Assembly: GCA_016717115.1 (NCBI GenBank)
Contig: JADKGE010000007.1
Coordinates: 1-64,000 of the forward strand
Reading direction: 5' to 3'
From: Actinomycetota bacterium
Lineage (GTDB): Bacteria > Actinomycetota > Actinomycetes > S36-B12
DNA length: 64,000 nucleotides
Positions 50,788 to 60,251 of this stretch are shown here, piece by piece. The notes beneath the pieces are model-generated. The model saw only the letters and a list, made by a program, of their open reading frames with translations, was not told the origin of the DNA and did no database searches. Within the stretch, counting starts at the first letter, position 1, and each line of letters opens with the position of its first letter. The translations under genes and the position numbers were made by a program.

Positions 50788-52166
50788 GTGGAACTGCATG
50801 ATCTGACGGCGCTGGAGCAGGCGCACGCGATCCGCGAGCGCGAGGTGTCCTCGGTCGAGCTCACCTCGCACTACCTCGCCCGCACCCACGCCCTCAACGA
50901 CACGGTCGGCGCCTTCGTGACGATCACCGACGACCTCGCCCAGGAGCAGGCGCGAGCCGCCGACGAGGCGGTTGGCGGGGGCGAGAGGCTCTCGGTGCTG
51001 CACGGGGTCGTCGTGCCGGTCAAGGACCTGCACCACTACCGCGGGGTGCGGATCCGCTTCGGATCGTCGCTCGCCGACATGGTCGCCACCGTGGACGAGG
51101 ACGTCGCGGCACGTCTCCGCGCGGCGGGCACGGTCATGACGGGCAAGACCTCGACCCCGGAGTTCGGCCTGCCGGCGTACACGGAGCCTGACGTGGGGCC
51201 CTGGGCGCGCACACCATGGGACCTCGAGCGCTCGGCCGGCGGATCCAGTGGCGGGGCCGCGGCGGCCGTGGCGGCCGGGCTGGCGCCCGTCGCCCACGGA
51301 TCCGACGGAGGCGGGTCGATCCGCATCCCGGCGAGCTCGTGCGGGCTGGTCGGGCTCAAGACGTCTCGCGACCTCCTGCCCAACGGCCCGTTCCCGGAGG
51401 GCCCGGGCCGGCTCGGCGTTCAGGGCCCACTTGCCCGGACGGTCGCCGATGCGGCCGCGCTGCTCGACGTGATGGCCGGCGCAGGCCCCACCGCCTCCTA
51501 CCTCAGGGACCTCGACCGGGACCCCGAGCCGCTGCTCATCGGGCGATACTGCACGCCGGTGATCGCCGACACGTCGGTCGACCCCGAGTGCCTCGCCGCC
51601 TTCGAGGAGGCGTCGGCCCTGCTGGAGTCGCTGGGCCACCGGCTCGTCGACATCGACGTGCCCGTGCCCTCGACGCGGTGCCGCACTTCGAGCTCGTCTG
51701 GTCCGCCGGGGCCGCCGGGATCCCCGTCCCCGCGGAGCGGGAGGCCGACCTGCGCCCCCTCACGCGCTGGTTGCGCGGCCGCGGCCGCGCCCTCACTCCC
51801 GACGACGTCGCCCAGGCCGTCGCCTTCATGCACGAGCACGCTCGCGCGGCCGTCCGGGCGACCGCGGACCTCGACCTCATCCTCACCCCGACCCTCGCCG
51901 AGCTGCCCTCGCCTATCGGGGCCATCCGCGACGACGCGGACCCGTCCGCCGACTTCGAGGCGCAGAAGAGGTTCACGCCGTTCACGTCTCCGTACAACAT
52001 GACGGGGCAGCCTGCCGTTAGTCTGCCTTTGCACTGGACGAACGAGGGGCTGCCCGTGGGCATCCAACTCGTCGGCCAGCCGATGCGCGAGGCAACCGTG
52101 CTCCGCGTGTCCGCTCAGCTCGAGCGGGCACGTCCGTGGGCCAACAGACACCCGGAGGTCTGGTGA
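50788..52166 (+). pseudogene. Amidase-signature enzyme with single frameshift
   Basis: The protein would be a Ser-cisSer-Lys amidase of about 460 residues. VLHGVVVPVKDLHH carries the Lys, and ERSAGGSSGGAAAAVAAG and AHGSDGGGSIRIPASSCG carry the two Ser. The frame runs from 50788 through HRLVDIDVPVP, then is lost by one base near 51661-51670. It resumes as DAVPHFELVWSAGAAGIPV, on to FTSPYNMTGQPAVSLPLHW and LVGQPMREATVLRVS, with the stop at 52166. Everything else is intact, so a sequencing or assembly indel is as likely as real loss. Substrate unknown. Confidence 0.83.
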
Positions 52167-52178
52167 CGCGTCCCCGAG

Positions 52179-54317
52179 GTGCCCGAGTGGGCACCGGTCC
52201 CTGACGATCTGGCCCGCCTGGCGGACGCCTTCGGCGTCGCCACCCAGTACTGGGACCAGGCCGGCAACCACGTCGATGTCGGGGCGGCCACGGTTCAGGC
52301 CGTGCTCCGCGCCCTGGGGCTCGACGTCTCCAGTGGCGAGTCGATCGCGGCCGCGCTGGACGAGATCCGGCTGCGCGACTGGCGTCGCATGCTGCCACCG
52401 GTGTACGTCACCCGACAGGGGGAGGACCGCAGGCTGTGGGTGCACGTGCCGGACGGACGCCCGGTGCGGGTCTGGGTCGAGTTCGAGGACGGTGGCACCC
52501 GATCCCTGTCCCAGATGGACTACTGGGTGGAGCCGGTCGACGTCGACGGTCACCGCGTGGGCGAGGCCAGCTTCACGGTGCCCGGCGACCTGCCCCTCGG
52601 CTGGCACCGGGTGATCGCGGAGTCCGACGAGGAGCGCTCGTCGACACCGCTGGTCGTCGCGCCGCGCCGCCTGGATCCCGAGTCGATCACCGGCGGGCGC
52701 CAGTGGGGCTTCATGACGCAGGTCTACGCCATGCGTTCCGCCACATCGTGGGGCATGGGCGACCTGCATGACCTTCGCACTCTGGCCGCCTGGAGTGGCC
52801 GTGAGCTCGGTGCGGGCTTCGTGCTCATCAACCCGCTGCACGCCGCCTCTCCCGTCCCGCCGATGGCCCCGTCGCCGTACCTTCCGGTGACCCGTCGGTT
52901 CGCCAACCCCATGTACCTGCGCATCGAGGACATCCCGGAGTTCCGACGGCTGAGCCCGGCGGTGGTCGAGCGGCTCGAGCTCCTGGCAGCCGAGCTGCGT
53001 TCGCTCAACGACACGGCGGAGCTCATCGACCGGGACGCGGTCTGGGGCGCCAAGCGGGTGGCGCTGGAGGCGGTGCACCTCGCCGGGATGACCGACGAGC
53101 GACGCGTGGCGTACGAGGCCTACTGCGCCTCGCAGGGTGCCGGACTCCGGGACTTCGCGACCTGGTGCGCGATCAGCGACGCGCACGGCCCGGTGCCCGG
53201 CGTCTGGCCCGCCGAGCTGAGCCATCCGGCGTCCGCTGCCGTCGCGGCGTTCCGTCAGGGGCACTCCGACGCCGTCGACTTCCACATGTGGGCGCAATGG
53301 CTCAACGACGAGCAGATGGCTGCCACGCAGGACGCCGCGCGCGAGGCGGGCATGGCGATCGGCGTCATGCACGACCTGGCGGTCGGGGTGCATCCCGAGG
53401 GCTCCGACGCGTGGGCGTTGCAGGACGTGCTGGCCCCCGGCGTCGGGGTCGGCGCGCCGCCGGACATGTACAACCAACTGGGCCAGAACTGGCACCAGCC
53501 CCCCTGGCGGCCCGATGCCCTGGCGGAGGCGGCCTTCGAGCCGTATCGCGACATGCTGCGCACGGTGCTCGGCCACGCCGGCGGGCTGCGGATCGACCAC
53601 GTGCTCGGCCTGTTCCGCCTGTGGTGGGTGCCGGAAGGCTTCCCGGCGTACGCCGGCACGTTCGTGCGCTTCGACTACGACGCGATGCTGAGCATCCTCA
53701 TGCTCGAGGCGCAGCGCGCGGGCGCGATCGTGGTGGGCGAGGACCTCGGCACGGTGGAGCCCTGGGTGCAGGAGGTGCTCGCCGACCGCGGCATCCTCGG
53801 CACGAGCATCCTGTGGTTCGAGACGCTCGACTCGGGCGCGATCAAGGATCCGTCCGACTGGCGCCGAGAGGTGCTGGCCAGCGTCACCGTCCACGACCTG
53901 CCTCCGACGGCCGGCTACCTGCGCGACGAGCACGTCCGCATTCGGGCTGAACTGGGTCTGCTGACGACGCCGGAGGAGGTGGAGCGCGAGCATGCTGCGG
54001 CCGAGCGAGCGGCGTGGGCCGACGTCCTGCGCCGCCATGGCTGGCTGCGCTACGACATAGACCTCGACTCCGACGAGGGCCTCGAGGCGCTGGTCGTCGC
54101 CCTGCACCGGGCGGTCGCGGGATCCCCGGCGCGCCTCATCGGGGTCTCGCTGCCCGACGTCGTCGGTGACCGCACGGCGCAGAACCAGCCGGGCACCGAT
54201 CAGGAGTACCCCAACTGGCGGGTCCCGATGACCGACCAGGGCGGCGCGCCGGTGCTCCTGGAGGCGCTGCTCGCGCACCCGGCACTCATGGACCGCATCG
54301 TCGAGGCGGTCCGTTAG
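52179..54317 (+). CDS. malQ: 4-alpha-glucanotransferase (amylomaltase)
   Basis: The 712-residue GH77 enzyme moves alpha-1,4-glucan segments between chains in glycogen and maltodextrin metabolism. The core has WGFMTQVYAMRSATSWGMGDLHDLR, SPYLPVTRRFANPMYLRIEDIPE, LRIDHVLGLFRLWWVP (nucleophile Asp), VVGEDLGTVEPWV (acid/base Glu) and TVHDLPPTAGY (third Asp). The N-terminal extension of about 170 residues is usual in actinobacterial MalQ. The GTG start is placed 12 bp after the amidase stop; its ribosome site is weak. Confidence 0.94.
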   Translation: MPEWAPVPDDLARLADAFGVATQYWDQAGNHVDVGAATVQAVLRALGLDVSSGESIAAALDEIRLRDWRRMLPPVYVTRQGEDRRLWVHVPDGRPVRVWVEFEDGGTRSLSQMDYWVEPVDVDGHRVGEASFTVPGDLPLGWHRVIAESDEERSSTPLVVAPRRLDPESITGGRQWGFMTQVYAMRSATSWGMGDLHDLRTLAAWSGRELGAGFVLINPLHAASPVPPMAPSPYLPVTRRFANPMYLRIEDIPEFRRLSPAVVERLELLAAELRSLNDTAELIDRDAVWGAKRVALEAVHLAGMTDERRVAYEAYCASQGAGLRDFATWCAISDAHGPVPGVWPAELSHPASAAVAAFRQGHSDAVDFHMWAQWLNDEQMAATQDAAREAGMAIGVMHDLAVGVHPEGSDAWALQDVLAPGVGVGAPPDMYNQLGQNWHQPPWRPDALAEAAFEPYRDMLRTVLGHAGGLRIDHVLGLFRLWWVPEGFPAYAGTFVRFDYDAMLSILMLEAQRAGAIVVGEDLGTVEPWVQEVLADRGILGTSILWFETLDSGAIKDPSDWRREVLASVTVHDLPPTAGYLRDEHVRIRAELGLLTTPEEVEREHAAAERAAWADVLRRHGWLRYDIDLDSDEGLEALVVALHRAVAGSPARLIGVSLPDVVGDRTAQNQPGTDQEYPNWRVPMTDQGGAPVLLEALLAHPALMDRIVEAVR

Positions 54318-54326
54318 GGTGGCGAT

Positions 54327-54566
54327 GTGGACCCGCTAACCGCGCTACTGCTGTTCGTCGGCATCCCCGTCGGCTTCGGCATCGTCGTCTACGTGCTCGT
54401 CTCCGCCTCGTCGTGGACGCGCTCCGGACGGGCGAGCGCCGACTACGACGACGGTCCGTTCATGGTCGCCAGCGAAGCCGCGATGCCCGATCCTTCTCGG
54501 CTGCCGCGCGAGATCGCGTCCGGCCCCACGTCGCTCGCGGGAGGTGGCGTCGGTGGCAAGTGGTGA
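54327..54566 (+). CDS. Small membrane protein between malQ and DUF5130 gene
   Basis: The 79-residue product has one membrane helix (TALLLFVGIPVGFGIVVYVLV) and a cytoplasmic tail with SGRASADYDDGPF, ending in Gly-rich GGGVGGKW. Similar small genes precede DUF5130 genes in actinobacteria; the function is unknown. The GTG start lies 9 bp after the malQ stop. Its end overlaps the next gene by 14 bp. Confidence 0.72.
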   Translation: MDPLTALLLFVGIPVGFGIVVYVLVSASSWTRSGRASADYDDGPFMVASEAAMPDPSRLPREIASGPTSLAGGGVGGKW

Positions 54567-54978
54567 CCAGGCCTACGGCCTCGGCGTGAGCGACGCGACC
54601 GGTCCGCTGTCGGTGTCGCAGCGCACCGCCCTGACCCGCATCGTCCAGCGTGCCCGGTCCGTCTGCGGCTACGGCTTCGGCGTCTACGTCGGCCCGCTGC
54701 CCAGCGGGCGCGAATCCGCCCTGGAGCAGCACGCCCTGCTGCCCGACCCGGCCTCGGCGGTCCTTGTCGCCGTCGACCCGTCGGCTCGGGCCATCGAGAT
54801 CGTCACGGGGATCAACGTCACGGTGGCCCTCGACACGCGCTCCTGCGAGCTCGCCGTGCTGGCGATGCGGTCCTGCTTCGTCGCGGACGATCTCGTGGGC
54901 GGCATCCGCGAGGGCGTGACCCTGCTGGCCGAGCACGCGAGAGTGCCCAGGGTGCTCCACACAGAAGACATCGACTAG
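54553..54978 (+). CDS. DUF5130 (TPM-like) family protein
   Basis: The 141-residue product has the DUF5130 pattern: an N-terminal GVSDATGPLSVSQRTALTRI, GFGVYVGPLPSG, PASAVLVAVDPSARAIEIVTG, and CELAVLAMRSCFVADDLVGGI. The fold resembles TPM-domain proteins with alternating strands and helices. Function is unknown. GTG 54553 is preferred because GGGAGG stands about 7 bp upstream; GTG 54544 is an alternative. Overlap with the preceding membrane protein suggests they act together. Confidence 0.85.
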   Translation: MASGDQAYGLGVSDATGPLSVSQRTALTRIVQRARSVCGYGFGVYVGPLPSGRESALEQHALLPDPASAVLVAVDPSARAIEIVTGINVTVALDTRSCELAVLAMRSCFVADDLVGGIREGVTLLAEHARVPRVLHTEDID

Positions 54979-55030
54979 CCACCCCGACCCCCCACTCCCG
55001 ACCCCCCCCCACCCCCCTCTCCTTCCCGTC

Positions 55031-55086
55031 GAGTGGCGGCTGGTGGCGGTGATCTGGCCCGCTGGGGTGACCACAAGGCGCCACTC
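55031..55086. repeat. Imperfect palindrome of the gagtgg family, copy A
   Basis: Outer arms gagtggcggctggtggc and ccacaaggcgccactc pair with two or three mismatches. The interior contains atctggcccg, also seen in the palindrome at 35935-36006. It lies downstream of the DUF5130 gene and about 100 bp before the DUF559-type gene. A C-rich tract (up to nine C in a row at 55002-55010) precedes it. Confidence 0.65.
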
Positions 55087-55192
55087 AACCGTGGTGGGGG
55101 GTGTTTTCCACCCTCTTGTTCTCGCTTGGCTTTCGTCCACCGGTTGGCCTTCGCTGCTGTGACTCTCGGCCCCGGTCGTCCTCAATGGGCCC

Positions 55193-56101
55193 GTGACGCC
55201 AGAATCCGCCGACAGCGTGCCGCCAGCCTCCTGCCTTCCCTTTCGGGTCACGGCGTCCGGCGGTGCGGGGCTGAGCCGTGCGCAGGCACGATCAGCCCGC
55301 TTCGCCTCGCCATCCCGGGGCATTCGGGTCCTCGCCGCGGCGGCTGAAGACGAGGTCGTCCGGGCCACGAGCGCCCTGATGGCATCGCAGGCGTCGGCCG
55401 TGATCGCCGATATTTCGGCTGCCGCGCTGTGGGACCTCCCGCTGCCGCCATGGATCGGGCTGGATCCGTCCGCCCAGTCGATCTCCGTGGCCCAGGCGCC
55501 CGGCGGCCCTCGGCCGGAGCGCCCGGGGACCCGCGGCCGGCGCCTTCGGATGCCCGCGTCACACGTGGTCGAGCACCGCGGGCTTCGCGTGACGAGCCCG
55601 GCCCGCACCTGGCTCGACTGCGCGGAGCATCTGCCCTTGCCGTACCTCGTCGCCATGGGTGACGTCGTGCTTCGGCGTCGCCTCGCCACGCCGACCGAGC
55701 TGGCCGCGATGGTGAGGTGGGCGCGTCGTCGACGCGGCGTGGTGACGGCGCGCCAGGCAGTGCCCCTGCTCGATCCCGGGGCGGAGTCCCCGGGGGAGTC
55801 CCTGGCCCGATGCGCACTGATCCAGTGCGGGGTCCCGCGCCCTCAGTGCAACGTGGACATCGTCGTGAAGGGTGAGTGGCTGGCGCGGGCGGACATGGCG
55901 TGGATCGCCCAACGCGTCATCGTCGAGTACGACGGGATCGTGCACCTGCCGGAGGACCAGCGTCGTAGGGACTGGGTCCGGCGCAACCGCCTGCAGGGCG
56001 CCGGCTGGATGGTCATCGTCGTCACGGCTTCGGACCTGCAGCGCCCAGAACGGATGGCCGGCTGGGTCAAGGCCGCCCTCGCCCACGCCCAACCCCGTTG
56101 A
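55193..56101 (+). CDS. DUF559/Vsr-like nuclease-domain protein with AbiEi-like N-terminal region
   Basis: The 302-residue product has an N-terminal half with a winged-helix-like part and a middle segment (HRGLRVTSPARTWLDCAEHL) typical of AbiEi-antitoxin-like actinobacterial proteins. Its C-terminal half resembles DUF559 restriction-like nucleases (ARADMAWIAQRVIVEYDGI, EDQRRRDWVRRNRLQGAGWM, VVTASDL); the Asp and Glu of ADMAW and VEYDG are candidate catalytic acids. Many divergent copies occur in actinobacteria and the role is unknown. It starts at GTG 55193 and is bounded by two related palindromes. Confidence 0.75.
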   Translation: MTPESADSVPPASCLPFRVTASGGAGLSRAQARSARFASPSRGIRVLAAAAEDEVVRATSALMASQASAVIADISAAALWDLPLPPWIGLDPSAQSISVAQAPGGPRPERPGTRGRRLRMPASHVVEHRGLRVTSPARTWLDCAEHLPLPYLVAMGDVVLRRRLATPTELAAMVRWARRRRGVVTARQAVPLLDPGAESPGESLARCALIQCGVPRPQCNVDIVVKGEWLARADMAWIAQRVIVEYDGIVHLPEDQRRRDWVRRNRLQGAGWMVIVVTASDLQRPERMAGWVKAALAHAQPR

Positions 56102-56164
56102 ATGGCGGCACGTGGCTGGGCAGATTGCCGTTCGGGCCGCCACAAGCCGCCACTCGGCGGGGTT
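56091..56164. repeat. Imperfect palindrome of the gagtgg family, copy B
   Basis: Arms 56091-56108 (aaccccgttgaatggcgg) and 56147-56164 match in inverted orientation at 15 of 18 positions, and the pairing extends inward through cacgtggc and gccacaag. It overlaps the last codons of the DUF559-type gene and ends 6 bp before the pepN stop, between convergent genes, so it can serve as a two-way terminator. Its outer sequence is shared with copies at 55031 and 35935. Confidence 0.68.
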
Positions 56165-56170
56165 AGGGGG

Positions 56171-58735
56171 TTAGGCGGGGTTGGCGTCCTTTGCCCTGGC
56201 TCGCATCGCTCGTCGCACGCCGTCACGGCCCTCCGTGACCAGCCGCCGCAGCGCCGAGTTCAGGCCATCCCCCGCGAGGAACGCATCCGTTGCGGCGATC
56301 GTCTGGTCGTCGACGAGCAGCAGCGGGTACAGGCCCATCGTGATGCCCTGAGCGGTCTCCATCGTCCGCTCGTCCCACACCCGGGGGAGTTCGGCGAAGT
56401 AGCGGTCGCGGTACGGCACGAGTTCGTCGAGCTGATCGGGCTGGACGAAGCCCGTGATCGTTGCCTCCGTGATCGCGTTCGGGAGATCGGTGCGATCCAT
56501 GATGTCGGCCCATGCGAGCTGCTTCGCCGCGGCCGACGGACGGGCCGCCCGGGCGATCGCGGCCTGCCGGCGCCCTGTGGCCGTGTCGTCGATGGCCTGC
56601 TCCGCCTCGATGGCGTCATCCTCGAGCCCGCCCTTGACGACGAGGCGCTGCAGCAGGAACCAGCGCAGATCGGTGTCGACCGCCAGCCCGTCGCGTACGA
56701 GGGATCCGTCGAGCAGGGCCGCAACGACGGCGACCTGCTCGGGGGTGGTGGCGGACAGAGTGAACGCGCGCGTGAACGCGAGCTGGTGGTCGCTGCCGGG
56801 AGCGGCCGCCTCTGCCAGCTCGTGGAGGGCGGCGGCAAGCCGGGACTGGTAGTCGGTGCGGTGCTCGGCGGCCGCGAACTGGTCGATCGCCGACCGCAGC
56901 TGGCGCAGCACGCCCTGCACCACGCCGACGTCCGTCTCCCGCCCGATGCCGGAGAGCACGAGCTTGAGGAAGTCGCCCGTAGACACCTCCGCGTCACGGG
57001 TCATGTCCCACGCCGCACCCCAGATGAGCGCCCGCGGCAGCGGATCGACGAGCTCGCCCAGATGCTCGGTCGCCGTGGTCCAGGACTTCTCGTCGAGCCG
57101 GAACTTGGCGAACGTGAGGTCGTCGTCGTTGACGAGCAGGAGGTCGGGCTGCCTGACCCCGACGAGCTGGGGCACGGCCGTGGCCGGCCCGGTGACGTCG
57201 ATCTCGATGCGCTGCGTCCGGACCAGACCGGCGTCGGTCACGTCGTACAGGCCGAGCGCGATGCGGTGCGAACGCAGCGTCTGCGCGACGCCCTCGGGGG
57301 CCATCGGCGGCTCCTGCTCGATGACGACGGCCGCGTAGGTGCCGTCGGGGTTCACCGCTACCACGGGACGCAGCAGGTTCACGCCGCTGGTCTGCAGCCA
57401 CTCCGTGGTCCACTGCTTGAGGTCGCGCCCGCTGGTGACCTCAAGCTCGGACAGGAGGTCGCGAAGCTCGGTGTTCTGCCATGCGTGCTTGGTGAAGTAG
57501 TTGCGCACGCCGGCCAGGAACTGCTCCTCTCCGACCCAGGCGACGAGCTGGCGCAGGGCGGAGGCTCCCTTCGCGTAGGTGATGCCGTCGAAGTTCACGC
57601 GCACGGCGTCGAGGTCGACCATGTCGGCCGCGATGGGGTGGGTGGTGGGCAGCTGGTCCTGGCGGTAGGCCCAGGCCTTGCGCAGGTTGGCGAAGGTCGT
57701 CCACGCGTCGGTGTAGCGGGTGGCATTGACGTTCGCCCAGTGCGCCGCCCACTCGGCGAACGACTCGTTGAGCCACAGGTCGTCCCACCACGTCATGGTC
57801 ACGAGGTCGCCGAACCACATGTGCGCGAGCTCGTGCAGGATCGTGTTGGCGCGCTGCTCGTAGGCCGCGTCCGTGACGCGCGAGCGGAAGACGTAGTCCT
57901 CGAGGATCGTCACGCACCCGGCGTTCTCCATCGCGCCCGCGTTGAACTCGGGCACGAAGAGCTGGTCGTACTTCGGGAACGGGTAGCCGACGCCGAAGTG
58001 CTCCTCGAAGTAGGCGAAGCCCTGCTTGGTGACGGTGAAGATCTCGTCGGAGTCGAGGTACGGCGCCAGTGACGTGCGGCAGTAGACGTCGAGCGGGTAG
58101 GTGCCATAGTCGCCGGAGTAGGAGTTGCTCACCCGGAAGTAGGGGCCGGCCACCAGTGCCGTGATGTACGTCGAGATGCGTGGCGTGGGCTCGAACGACC
58201 ACGTCGCGGTGCCGTCGTCCTCGACCTCGGGCTCGGGTGTGGGGGAGTTGCTGACCACCTGCCAGTGGGCCGGGGCGGACACCGTCAGCTGGAACGTCGC
58301 CTTCAGGTCGGGCTGCTCGAAACAGGCATACATGCGCCGCGCGTCGGCGGACTCCAGCTGCGAGTACAGGTAGGTCTCGTTGTCGACGGGATCGATGAAC
58401 CTGTGCAGGCCCTCCCCGGTGTTCATGAATGCGCCGTCGGCATTGACGATGAGCATGTTGTCGGCCTCGAGATCGTCGAGCGCGATCCGGTTGCCGTGAA
58501 CCACGCGGGCGACGTCGAGCGTGCGGCCGTTGAGGAAGATCGCATTGACCTGCGGCGCGATGAGGTCGATCCACGTCGAGGCGCCGGGCTCGCGGCAGGT
58601 GAAGTGCACTGTCGTGAGGGTGGAGAAGGTCGGTCCCGATCCGGTCACGTCCAGGACGACGTCGTAGGAGTCGACGGCCACGAGGGCCGAACGAGCCTTG
58701 GCCTCGGCCCGGGTGATGTTCTCGGATGCGGTCAT
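56171..58735 (-). CDS. pepN: Aminopeptidase N (M1 family)
   Basis: The 854-residue cytosolic zinc peptidase removes N-terminal residues from peptides. It has the substrate-anchoring GAMENAG motif, zinc motif HELAHMWFGD (HExxH) and the third ligand Glu in LWLNESFAEW. FDQPDLKAT-like sequence (CFEQPDLKATFQL) precedes the catalytic domain, and a helical C-terminal domain with LARAARPSAAAKQLAW follows. Length matches actinobacterial PepN. AAGGAT stands before the ATG. It is divergent from the DCC protein gene. Confidence 0.95.
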   Translation of the reverse strand: MTASENITRAEAKARSALVAVDSYDVVLDVTGSGPTFSTLTTVHFTCREPGASTWIDLIAPQVNAIFLNGRTLDVARVVHGNRIALDDLEADNMLIVNADGAFMNTGEGLHRFIDPVDNETYLYSQLESADARRMYACFEQPDLKATFQLTVSAPAHWQVVSNSPTPEPEVEDDGTATWSFEPTPRISTYITALVAGPYFRVSNSYSGDYGTYPLDVYCRTSLAPYLDSDEIFTVTKQGFAYFEEHFGVGYPFPKYDQLFVPEFNAGAMENAGCVTILEDYVFRSRVTDAAYEQRANTILHELAHMWFGDLVTMTWWDDLWLNESFAEWAAHWANVNATRYTDAWTTFANLRKAWAYRQDQLPTTHPIAADMVDLDAVRVNFDGITYAKGASALRQLVAWVGEEQFLAGVRNYFTKHAWQNTELRDLLSELEVTSGRDLKQWTTEWLQTSGVNLLRPVVAVNPDGTYAAVVIEQEPPMAPEGVAQTLRSHRIALGLYDVTDAGLVRTQRIEIDVTGPATAVPQLVGVRQPDLLLVNDDDLTFAKFRLDEKSWTTATEHLGELVDPLPRALIWGAAWDMTRDAEVSTGDFLKLVLSGIGRETDVGVVQGVLRQLRSAIDQFAAAEHRTDYQSRLAAALHELAEAAAPGSDHQLAFTRAFTLSATTPEQVAVVAALLDGSLVRDGLAVDTDLRWFLLQRLVVKGGLEDDAIEAEQAIDDTATGRRQAAIARAARPSAAAKQLAWADIMDRTDLPNAITEATITGFVQPDQLDELVPYRDRYFAELPRVWDERTMETAQGITMGLYPLLLVDDQTIAATDAFLAGDGLNSALRRLVTEGRDGVRRAMRARAKDANPA

Positions 58736-58752
58736 GGTGGGATCCTTGCACC

Positions 58753-59157
58753 ATGGCCGACATCGCGAACACCAAGCCCGACGTCCGCGGCGGAACGCTG
58801 GTCTTCGACGGCGACTGTGGCTTCTGCTCGTGGAGCGCCGGCAAAGTGGCCGGGTGGTCGTCTGGTCGGGTGTCCACCCTGACCTCCCGCGGCAACGACC
58901 TCGCCGCCCTCCAGCTGAGCCTGGAGCAGTGCGACGCGGCCGTGCAGTACGTCGACCTCGTGGGCACCTACTCCGGCGGGGCCGCCGTCGCGCGCGCCCT
59001 CAAGCAGTGCCGTCAACCGTTGAAGGCCACCGGGTACCTGCTGGCCAATCCGCTCCTGTCCCCGGTGACCGAGCGGCTGTACGCGGTCGTCGCGGCCAAC
59101 CGGCACCGGTTGCCGGGGTCGACCGCCTCGTGCGATCCATCCGCCCGAAGCGGCTGA
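58753..59157 (+). CDS. DCC-family thiol-disulfide oxidoreductase-like protein
   Basis: The 134-residue product carries the family's DxxCxxC motif as FDGDCGFCSWSA, followed by the usual DLVGTYSGGAAVARALKQC and NPLLSPVTERLYAVVAANRHRLPG blocks. DCC proteins have a thioredoxin-like fold and are predicted redox proteins. It is cytosolic. It starts 17 bp from the divergent pepN start. Confidence 0.9.
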   Translation: MADIANTKPDVRGGTLVFDGDCGFCSWSAGKVAGWSSGRVSTLTSRGNDLAALQLSLEQCDAAVQYVDLVGTYSGGAAVARALKQCRQPLKATGYLLANPLLSPVTERLYAVVAANRHRLPGSTASCDPSARSG

Positions 59158-59173
59158 CTGCGCTGTCGAGCAC

Positions 59174-59857
59174 CTAGATGGTCATGTGGGCGGTGCCCGG
59201 AGCCGGGTCGGCCGGCAGCGTGTACGCGGTGCCGACCGCGAGTCGTCGGGCGGACCAGAGGGCGGCCAGCGCGTCCAGCGCGTCATCGATCGGCACCCCG
59301 ACGGGCGCAGTGCCCACGACCGCCGCGACGTCGGGGAGCCAGGACGCGAGCGCGGCCAGGCGCTGACCGACCCCCCGAGCGCTCTTCTTGCCGTCGAGGA
59401 CGCTTCCGGTCATCGCGGCGAAGGACAGCTCGGGATGCACTTCGATGATGCGCCGCTCCGGATGGGCCCTGAAGACGGCGTCGAGGGCGAGGATGCGCGG
59501 GCCGAGCTCCAGCGCCTGGCGGGAGACCCCCTGTCCGGTGAGTTCGCGACTGAGACGCTGCGCACGATCGTTCGGAGCGCGGGGACCGAGCTCGAGGACG
59601 GCACGCGGTGGCGTCGTGAACACGCGAGATGCGGCACCGACGAGTTCGTGTCGGGCGAGCGCGTCGCATTCGCGCAGGCCCCGGTCGAGCAGGCCGAGGG
59701 GCATGTCGATGCCGGTGACCGCGTCGGCGGGGCAGAGGGCGTCGATGCCCGCGACCGGGGCCGTCGCCCACGTGATGCGGCCGCCCGTCCACATCGCGGC
59801 GACCCAGCCGGCCGGGTACCCGTCGATGCCGACCACGTGTTCCGACGCCGCTGCCAC
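59174..59857 (-). CDS. DUF429 domain protein (RNase H-like fold)
   Basis: The 227-residue product begins VVGIDGYPAGWVAAMWTGG and has VTGIDMPLGLLDRGLRECD, FTTPPRAVLELG, IIEVHPELSFAAMTGS and a final helix around IDDALDALAALWSARRL. The Asp and Glu residues in these blocks match the predicted RNase H-like active site of DUF429. Function is unproven; nuclease activity is suspected. GTG start. It is convergent with the DCC gene. Confidence 0.87.
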   Translation of the reverse strand: MAAASEHVVGIDGYPAGWVAAMWTGGRITWATAPVAGIDALCPADAVTGIDMPLGLLDRGLRECDALARHELVGAASRVFTTPPRAVLELGPRAPNDRAQRLSRELTGQGVSRQALELGPRILALDAVFRAHPERRIIEVHPELSFAAMTGSVLDGKKSARGVGQRLAALASWLPDVAAVVGTAPVGVPIDDALDALAALWSARRLAVGTAYTLPADPAPGTAHMTI

Positions 59858-59888
59858 CCGCCCACCCTGTCAGGCTCGGTGACCCGCA

Positions 59889-60251
59889 TCAACGTGGCGG
59901 ACGAACGGTGATCTCGGCTTCGCCCGGTGCGTCGAACGCGACGTCCAGGGTGGGAACGCCCGGCAGCGAGTAGTAGCCGAGGACCAGGCGCGCCCAGCCG
60001 GGCCGCGCCTCCTGGACGAGCACCGTCTGCCATTCGTCGCTTCGCGTGGCCCGGAAGTTCCAGTGCTCATGGAGGCTGGCGAGTCCGCGGTCCGTCACGT
60101 GGGACGACGCGTCGTCCGCACTCTCGAAATTGCCCAAGACCCCGTAGAAGACGGTCAGCGCCTGGTAGCCGGCAGAGTGTCGGAGCACGAAGCCGCAGAG
60201 CTCCCCGTCCTGCGCACGACGGACTTCGTGGAGTTGGCCGTCCTCGCCCAT
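59889..60251 (-). CDS. Hypothetical cytosolic protein
   Basis: The 120-residue product reads DGELCGFVLRHSAGYQALTV, NFESADDASSHVTDRGLASL and WARLVLGYYSLPGVPTLDVA. It looks like one small alpha/beta domain without a signal or membrane segment. No family was recognised. The start is uncertain: ATG 60251 or GTG 60260. It lies 31 bp upstream of the DUF429 gene on the same strand and may be co-transcribed. Confidence 0.65.
   Translation of the reverse strand: MGEDGQLHEVRRAQDGELCGFVLRHSAGYQALTVFYGVLGNFESADDASSHVTDRGLASLHEHWNFRATRSDEWQTVLVQEARPGWARLVLGYYSLPGVPTLDVAFDAPGEAEITVRPPR

Noticed and set aside
54980..55022. C-rich low-complexity tract as a possible regulatory or phase-variable site
   Set aside because: It lies between genes, outside any coding frame, and no promoter elements are visible; it is more likely neutral and error-prone in sequencing.
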